The notes below the pieces were generated by a model. That model did no database searches. It was not told where the DNA came from and worked only from the letters and a program-made list of their open reading frames with translations. Of a stretch of DNA of 20,047 nt, positions 15,004 through 20,047 are shown piece by piece. Positions within the stretch are counted from its first letter, which is position 1, and each line of letters begins with the position of its first letter. The stretch is from the NCBI GenBank assembly GCA_947627405.1, contig CANQVY010000007.1, positions 1-20,047 of the forward strand, given 5' to 3'. The translations under genes were made by a program, and so were the position numbers. Source of the DNA: an uncultured Bacilli bacterium. Lineage in GTDB: Bacteria; Bacillota_I; Bacilli_A; RF39; UBA660.

Positions 15004-16764
15004 TTATTTTAACTTTCCATTATACATATCTTGAAATATTCCTGGAGTTTCCTTTAATTCATCATATTTTCCACTTTGAATAATTCTTCCTTTATCAAAT
15101 ACTAAAATTCGATCACAATTTTGCAAAGTCGTTAATCGATGTGCAATAGAGATAATTGTGATTTTATTTTCTTTCTGTAGTTTTTCAATTTGTTTTTGAA
15201 TGTATTTTTCTGATGTGTTATCTAAAGCACTTGTTGCTTCATCTAAAATTAAAATTTTAGGTTTTCTTAAAAATATTCTTGCTATAGCAATACGTTGCCT
15301 TTGTCCACCGGATAAATTATTTCCCCCCTCGGCAAGAACTGTATCATACCCTTGATCTAATCCTTCGATAAAGTTATCAATGTATGCTTTGGCGGCTGCT
15401 TCTTTTATTTCTTCATCTGTTACTTTATCATGTGCTCCATAACAAATATTTTCTCGAATTGTACCAGCGATTAAAAAAGGATTTTGAGGTACTAATGCAA
15501 TTAAGTCAGCAATTTCTTTGCGTGATAAAGTATCTAAAGATCGATTTTGAATTGCTATTGTTCCAACTGTATTTTTCTCTAATTTAGTTAAAAGTTTTAT
15601 AAAAGAAGATTTCCCACATCCAGAAGGACCCGCAATACCAATGAACTCTCCCTCTTTTATATCTAAATTTAAGTGCTCTATAACCTTTTTGTCACTATTT
15701 TCATAAGAAAAATCTACATTTTCTATATGAATTAAATCCATTTCTTTTTTATTAATATTCTTTGCTTTTATATTCTTATATGAAAAATCTTTTTTTAAAT
15801 CAATAATATTAAAATATTCTCTAGCTAAAATCGTTGATTCTGATAATTCATCAAAAATTCTATGCAATTCACGAAGAGGTGTAGTTAATTGTGTAAAACA
15901 TAAATAAGCAGTTAATACAGTACCTACACTAATCATTCCTTCCCCTGCTAAAAAAGCAGACATTCCAATTACGATAACCGTAAATATAGCTTCATTTACA
16001 AATTTTAAACAATCATAAAAGGCCATAGCTTTATGATGTTTCATTTCTTTACTACGTAAATATTCTGATTTATCCGTAAATCGATCGACTTCTTTTTCCG
16101 CATTATTTGTAACACGAATAACTTCAATTCCATTAATAAGTTCTACTACCGTTCCATCCATAGATGATTTTTCTTCCATTAGTTCTACACGAATTCCTTT
16201 TTGTGTTGAAATTTGCCTGAAGACAATTAATATACCTATTGGAATAACAAATAACATTAATAAAGATAAGAAAAAAGGCAATTTAGTAAATATAACGATA
16301 ATGGCTGCAACCCCACTAAAAATAGCTGGCGCAAAATCCATAAATAAAAGTTTTAATAGTCGAATGGTCCCGTCCAAACTACGATTTAATCGTCCATGAA
16401 TATTTCCTGTCATATTCTCTTTAAAATAAATAAGTGGTGCATGCAATAAGGAGCTTATAGCATTTGATCGGGCATCTTTTTCACATCTAGTACATGTATC
16501 TTCCACAATGACTCTACGAATTACTTTAATTACTTCGTTTGAAACAGTTACTATTAATATAAATAGTAAAAATGGTACTATTTTTATAAATGATAAATTT
16601 TCTTGATTTAATACATCATCTGTTAATTTTCCTATTGATAAGGGTAATAATTGACTAAGTACAGCTGAAATAATCATAATTATAATAATAATTATAAAAT
16701 TAAATTTCTGTCTTTTGTTAAGCATTTGATAAATTCTTTTTAATAAATTTCCCTTTTTTTTCAT
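15004..16764 (-). CDS. ABC exporter, fused membrane and ATPase domains
   Basis: The 586-residue half-transporter has a six-helix membrane domain (about 20-310) of the exporter type I fold, then an ATPase domain. Walker A is GPSGCGKS (379-386), the Q-loop is VPQNPF (425-430), the signature is LSGGQRQR (484-491), Walker B is ILILDEA (504-510), and the H-loop is in ISIAHRL. It should work as a dimer exporting drugs, lipids or peptides; the substrate is not predictable. An extended -10 (TGCTATATT, 16819-16811) lies upstream of the ATG, after the terminator of the preceding gene. The AraC/GyrI-type regulator immediately downstream suggests substrate-induced expression. Cytoplasmic and membrane regions are of normal length and all ATPase motifs are intact. 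Confidence 0.93.
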   Translation of the reverse strand: MKKKGNLLKRIYQMLNKRQKFNFIIIIIIMIISAVLSQLLPLSIGKLTDDVLNQENLSFIKIVPFLLFILIVTVSNEVIKVIRRVIVEDTCTRCEKDARSNAISSLLHAPLIYFKENMTGNIHGRLNRSLDGTIRLLKLLFMDFAPAIFSGVAAIIVIFTKLPFFLSLLMLFVIPIGILIVFRQISTQKGIRVELMEEKSSMDGTVVELINGIEVIRVTNNAEKEVDRFTDKSEYLRSKEMKHHKAMAFYDCLKFVNEAIFTVIVIGMSAFLAGEGMISVGTVLTAYLCFTQLTTPLRELHRIFDELSESTILAREYFNIIDLKKDFSYKNIKAKNINKKEMDLIHIENVDFSYENSDKKVIEHLNLDIKEGEFIGIAGPSGCGKSSFIKLLTKLEKNTVGTIAIQNRSLDTLSRKEIADLIALVPQNPFLIAGTIRENICYGAHDKVTDEEIKEAAAKAYIDNFIEGLDQGYDTVLAEGGNNLSGGQRQRIAIARIFLRKPKILILDEATSALDNTSEKYIQKQIEKLQKENKITIISIAHRLTTLQNCDRILVFDKGRIIQSGKYDELKETPGIFQDMYNGKLK

Positions 16765-16825
16765 TTGCTTTATTCCCTACCTTTATTTTATAAATATTAA
16801 TCTCCTTTACAATATAGCATATATT

Positions 16826-16857
16826 AAAAAAAAAGAAAAGTAGCAACATTTGCTACT
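16826..16857 (-). terminator. Terminator after the 251-residue hypothetical gene
   Basis: On the minus strand AGTAGCAA (16857-16850) pairs perfectly with TTGCTACT (16846-16839) around a 3-base loop, followed by a T-rich tract. It begins a few bases after the TAA stop. Confidence 0.8.
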
Positions 16858-16860
16858 AAT

Positions 16861-17616
16861 TTATCTCCTTGTAAGTTTTAAAACTTTTGCAGATCCTGTT
16901 AGTTTTGAAATTTTATCTGTTAAAGATTTCTTAAAATCATTATCTTGAAGATATTGAACTTCCTCTTCAGTTAATAAATCCGAACCTTTTAGTTGCTCCC
17001 TAGGAGTACAGTTGCGTGGTAAATAGCCAGTAATGCCATCAACACTACATTCAGCAAAGCTATCATAAGCAACATCAAATGGCGCTGCATGTTCCAAAAC
17101 AGCAGGTACAATTTGTTTCCCATAATTTGAACTTTTCGGATTTAAATCAATATAAGTTAATTTCCCATTACTGTATGCAGTTAATGAATCTTGATTATTT
17201 TCAGAAATGCTATCGTAAATAATAGGTACTATCGTTTCTTCAGCTAGTGGAACTACTTCACCTTTTTTATTCCTTTGAAGTTTAATTACTCCAAATTGAA
17301 ATTTAATCTGTGGTTTGAGAGATTCAAGTTCCCACATAGTATATTCATTTATATCATCTAAACAACAACCTGAAACATTAAGATCACAAACAACAAAGTG
17401 ATCATCCCATAGTTCAATAATATTCCAATAATCTCTAGTTAGTTGAATGCCGTCCTTTTCCAAATGTAATTTGTAATTATTCTCACAGACATTCCCATCT
17501 TCAGTGACTTCTAAAACTGGTATCTTTTTTACTTCATATTCATGTTCAAATACATCATTACCTTCTTCTAATTCCTCCATTGTGTATTTGTGTTGATTTT
17601 TTAAATAACTTTCCAT
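16861..17616 (-). CDS. Hypothetical protein with WG-repeat-like strands
   Basis: I do not recognise a specific family. I place the start at the ATG at 17616, because a strong GGAGG (17629-17625) lies 8 bases before it; a longer frame from 17655 would translate that binding site. The 251-residue product has no signal peptide. Residues about 135-220 contain degenerate WG-like units (IVPIIYDSI, NGKLTYIDL, KQIVPAVLEHAAPF, VDGITGYLP), the pattern of WG-repeat beta proteins usually involved in protein contacts. The C-terminal stretch is basic (SKLTGSAKVLKLTRR). A TATAAT-like element lies at 17643-17638. Its neighbour upstream has related-looking strands, so the two may form a functional pair (inference). 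Confidence 0.65.
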   Translation of the reverse strand: MESYLKNQHKYTMEELEEGNDVFEHEYEVKKIPVLEVTEDGNVCENNYKLHLEKDGIQLTRDYWNIIELWDDHFVVCDLNVSGCCLDDINEYTMWELESLKPQIKFQFGVIKLQRNKKGEVVPLAEETIVPIIYDSISENNQDSLTAYSNGKLTYIDLNPKSSNYGKQIVPAVLEHAAPFDVAYDSFAECSVDGITGYLPRNCTPREQLKGSDLLTEEEVQYLQDNDFKKSLTDKISKLTGSAKVLKLTRR

Positions 17617-17673
17617 TTTAAATTCCTCCACAGAAATATTATAATATATCTTCAAATCTTATTACATATTTTT

Positions 17674-19269
17674 TTATTCTTTTGGATTTTTATTATTTTG
17701 TGGTTTTAAGAATAGTTTTTTAACATTTTTTATATCTTCTTGTACTAATAGAGAAGATTGATTTTCTAAAAGAAATTGTTGAATAGGTATTTTGCTAAAA
17801 TCAAATTCTTGGCCATTTTCTGTCTCTATCACAGGAATATTTATTTCTAATTGCATAAATTGTCCATTATTCAAATCAAATAAAACTGTTTGTCCAGTTT
17901 GTTCATCATTGATTTCTAATAATTCAAACCCATTTCTTTTTACTCGACATTTTCTTGATGGCATTAATGTTTCTCCAGATTGAGCGATAATTGTGTAAAC
18001 ATCATATCCATTTCTCCAATTTCCACAATGATAACATAAAATACCATTTTTATAATAATATCTAGTATGACCCATATGTTCTAAATTAAATACAACATTT
18101 AACTCTTCATCAATTAGTTGATTATTTATTGGATTAGGAATATACCCTAGAGCTAAACCATCTCTAAATTCTTCCATTTCGGTATATGCAACTTTTTTTA
18201 TGTCTTTCGTTTCTGAATTAAAAATATAATGTTCATCCTCTTTTTCAAGAAAAAAGTATTTGTTATTAGTGTCATGTAATGCCTTAATATTATCATAATC
18301 AATATTAAGAATTATTTCACTTTTTTTATTCATCAAACCTCGTTTGTGATTGTTACCTGTTATTGTAAATACTGCATAAGGACTAAGATTAGGAATAAAA
18401 TCCATTTTACTTATAGTATCGGTTTTAGTGTCTATGATTACTGTAATATCCTTTTCTATTCTTGGCTCATACTTTTTGGTTCTTATTTTCTTTTTAAAAG
18501 TCATTGTAATACATTCTTCACTGTTAATCGAAGTATACCAAGGTTTTTTTGTTTCTCCTATTGTATAAATTTTTATAACTTCCAATGCATTATTTAAAAT
18601 AAATAATTTTCTATTTTTTAATATTATAATTTTGTCATCCGATAATTGCATTATTAAATCAACATTTTCAATAATAACTTTTTGATTTAAATCGATTATC
18701 ATATTACTAGATATAAATTTCGTTTTATCGATAATACTAAATCTACCGTCAATTTTTGGAATAATAATATTACCACTTCTATCTATTATCATTTCTTGAT
18801 GTTGTTCATAAGATTTTTTATCACTTTCCTGTAATGTTAAAATCCCATCTTTATAGGTTGCGAAAATCATATTATTTGGGAAAGGTATATAGTCATTTGT
18901 ATTTAGATCAAAAACTTTTTCAACAGAAAACCTATCTTTATTACCTATTGCAAATAAACCATCACCTATATAATTTATTTCTTTTACTTTTTTTATTAAT
19001 TTCATGCCATTATTTAAAGAAATCAAAAATGATTCACCATATATATTTTCAGCAATTAAATAATCAATTTCATTATAATTGATAATATTTTTAACTTTAG
19101 AAAACAAACCAAAATTTAAAGTGAAGATTCCATTAGTAATAACATCAATATCTTTACATCCTCTTTTTCCTATAATACGAATATAATTGCTATCTAACTT
19201 TTCTAATGAAGTGATTGTAAATTTTTCAATTACTAAACCATTATTTACTGATTCTAATTCATTTGTCAT
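17674..19269 (-). CDS. Large hypothetical protein of repeated beta strands (WG/propeller-like)
   Basis: The family is not recognised. The 531-residue protein has no signal peptide or membrane helix. It consists of repeated short beta-strand units ending in Ile/Lys-rich turns, some WG-like (DRSGNIIIPKIDG, HKRGLMNKKSEIILNIDYDNI, RDGLALGYI then LIDEELNVVFNLEHMG), suggesting a beta-propeller or WG solenoid. No catalytic residues stand out. The ATG follows AGAGGTG at normal spacing. It sits 57 bases upstream of the smaller WG-like protein and downstream of the deformylase gene, without a clear terminator at either junction, so a shared transcript is possible. The role is probably binding, not catalysis (inference). 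Confidence 0.65.
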   Translation of the reverse strand: MTNELESVNNGLVIEKFTITSLEKLDSNYIRIIGKRGCKDIDVITNGIFTLNFGLFSKVKNIINYNEIDYLIAENIYGESFLISLNNGMKLIKKVKEINYIGDGLFAIGNKDRFSVEKVFDLNTNDYIPFPNNMIFATYKDGILTLQESDKKSYEQHQEMIIDRSGNIIIPKIDGRFSIIDKTKFISSNMIIDLNQKVIIENVDLIMQLSDDKIIILKNRKLFILNNALEVIKIYTIGETKKPWYTSINSEECITMTFKKKIRTKKYEPRIEKDITVIIDTKTDTISKMDFIPNLSPYAVFTITGNNHKRGLMNKKSEIILNIDYDNIKALHDTNNKYFFLEKEDEHYIFNSETKDIKKVAYTEMEEFRDGLALGYIPNPINNQLIDEELNVVFNLEHMGHTRYYYKNGILCYHCGNWRNGYDVYTIIAQSGETLMPSRKCRVKRNGFELLEINDEQTGQTVLFDLNNGQFMQLEINIPVIETENGQEFDFSKIPIQQFLLENQSSLLVQEDIKNVKKLFLKPQNNKNPKE

Positions 19270-19332
19270 TGGTATTCACCTCTTTTGCAGTAAGTAGTAT
19301 ATCAAAATTCTGTAAATTTTTCATCGGCTTTA

Positions 19333-19950
19333 TTAATTTTTTTCAAAATTATTTTGTAATAAATCTTGATAGTTTCCAGTTTTAGATACAATATTATAGG
19401 GATGTGATTGTCTAAAAAGTTTACGTTCTTCTTGTGACATTTCCAATACTTCATCAGCTATATCTATATGTAATATACCATCTAAATGATCCATCTCATG
19501 CGATAAAACAGTAGATTCAAATCCTTCAAAAGTCTCTCTATGTTTTTCTCCATCCATATCAAAATATTCAATTAAAATTTTATATGGTCTTTTTACATGT
19601 CCCACAAAGTCCAAACAACTTGCACAAGCTTCCCAATAATCAGTAAGACCAGAACTTTCAATAATCACTGGATTTATTAACACTCTTGCTTCATTGTAAT
19701 TTTCTTCCTTTTCAGTAACTTCGTTTTTTTGCATTTTATTAATAATATCCAAATTTGTATTTTTGATATATACAAGTCTTTTTAAAATTCCAAGTTGAAC
19801 AGCAGCCATTGCCATTACTTCATTTTCCTTACAAAACTGGGCCAACGCATTAATATCATTTTTCAAATTCTTATCATTTAAATTAACTTCGGCTGAAACC
19901 TGTCTCAAATATTTTTCATTATCTTTTATTGTTATTGCTTTTACTTTCAT
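19333..19950 (-). CDS. Peptide deformylase, divergent form
   Basis: Peptide deformylase removes the formyl group from new proteins using Fe or Zn. All metal and catalytic residues are kept: Gln52 in AMAAVQLG (motif 1), Cys109 in WEACASCLDF (motif 2), and His151, Glu152 and His155 in SHEMDHLDG (motif 3). However, the two glycines of motif 1 (GxGxAAxQ) are Val45 and Ala47, and motif 2 reads EACAS instead of EGCLS. The 205-residue length is normal. The C-terminal tail (about 172-205) is extended and polar. A purine-rich AAAGGAAAGGA precedes the ATG. It may be a second, specialised deformylase; whether the genome has a standard one cannot be seen here. A palindromic operator-like site lies upstream. 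Confidence 0.85.
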   Translation of the reverse strand: MKVKAITIKDNEKYLRQVSAEVNLNDKNLKNDINALAQFCKENEVMAMAAVQLGILKRLVYIKNTNLDIINKMQKNEVTEKEENYNEARVLINPVIIESSGLTDYWEACASCLDFVGHVKRPYKILIEYFDMDGEKHRETFEGFESTVLSHEMDHLDGILHIDIADEVLEMSQEERKLFRQSHPYNIVSKTGNYQDLLQNNFEKN

Positions 19951-19983
19951 ATTTATCCTTTCCTTTCAAAATGGTAGTGTGCA

Positions 19984-20001
19984 TAGTTTGTATACAAACT
20001 A
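19984..20001. promoter_or_regulatory. 18-bp perfect palindrome upstream of the deformylase gene
   Basis: TAGTTTGTATACAAACTA is a perfect inverted repeat with no spacer, 34 bases before the deformylase ATG. The core TTGTATACAA resembles sites bound by dimeric regulators, for example some GntR-family proteins (inference). On the minus strand no T-run follows, so it is unlikely to be a terminator for leftward transcription. Confidence 0.55.
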
Positions 20002-20047
20002 CCTATTTTTTCCTTTATTTATCTATATTTTCTATATATTTCTTAAT

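Noticed and set aside
18346..19082. Open plus-strand frames opposite the 531-residue gene
   Set aside because: Antisense shadows of an AT-rich gene, with improbable Tyr/Phe/Leu composition and no start signals.
1..20047. CRISPR array or insertion sequence
   Set aside because: No regularly spaced repeats and no transposase motifs were found on either strand.

Overview
The window is very AT-rich (roughly a quarter to 30% GC by eye), with A/T-run intergenic regions and AGGAGG- or AGGTGA-type ribosome binding sites. It carries a T-box riboswitch, a lipoteichoic acid synthase remnant, MurD and a SpoIID-type cell wall enzyme. Together these point to a low-GC Gram-positive bacterium (Bacillota), plausibly a reduced, host-associated Bacilli or Erysipelotrichia-like lineage; the lineage is inference. 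TGA is used as a stop (for example at 798-800 and 10007-10009) and TGG codes Trp, so the standard bacterial code applies and Mycoplasma code 4 does not.

Left part (1-2870): a 5'-truncated lipoteichoic-acid-synthase fragment, preceded by a strong hairpin, is translationally coupled to an unknown membrane-anchored protein. A convergent alkaline-phosphatase-superfamily phosphodiesterase gene follows, then a tRNA-Glu with the unusual anticodon CUC and its own consensus promoter.

Housekeeping part (2870-9544, all minus strand): gltX under a well-resolved tRNA-Glu-responsive T-box, murD, a membrane-anchored SpoIID/LytB-domain protein, an unrecognised 354-residue protein with a consensus promoter and terminator, and a predicted Mn-type superoxide dismutase.

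Accessory part (9598-17616, all minus strand): read in the direction of transcription this holds a hypothetical WG-like protein, an ABC exporter, an AraC/GyrI-type regulator, a nitroreductase, a gap with possible gene remnants, and then a tightly coupled cluster. The cluster is a HerA/TraG-type ATPase, a cysteine-repeat protein resembling a family common in Candidate Phyla Radiation bacteria, a class I glutamine amidotransferase (peptidase C26), and a frameshifted GyrI-like domain. The ATPase/Cys-repeat pair is the best candidate for an undescribed system. AraC/GyrI next to the ABC exporter suggests a drug- or metabolite-responsive efflux unit.

Right end (17616-20047): a 531-residue repeat protein with WG-like strands, then a divergent peptide deformylase with an 18-bp perfect palindrome upstream of it that looks like an operator.
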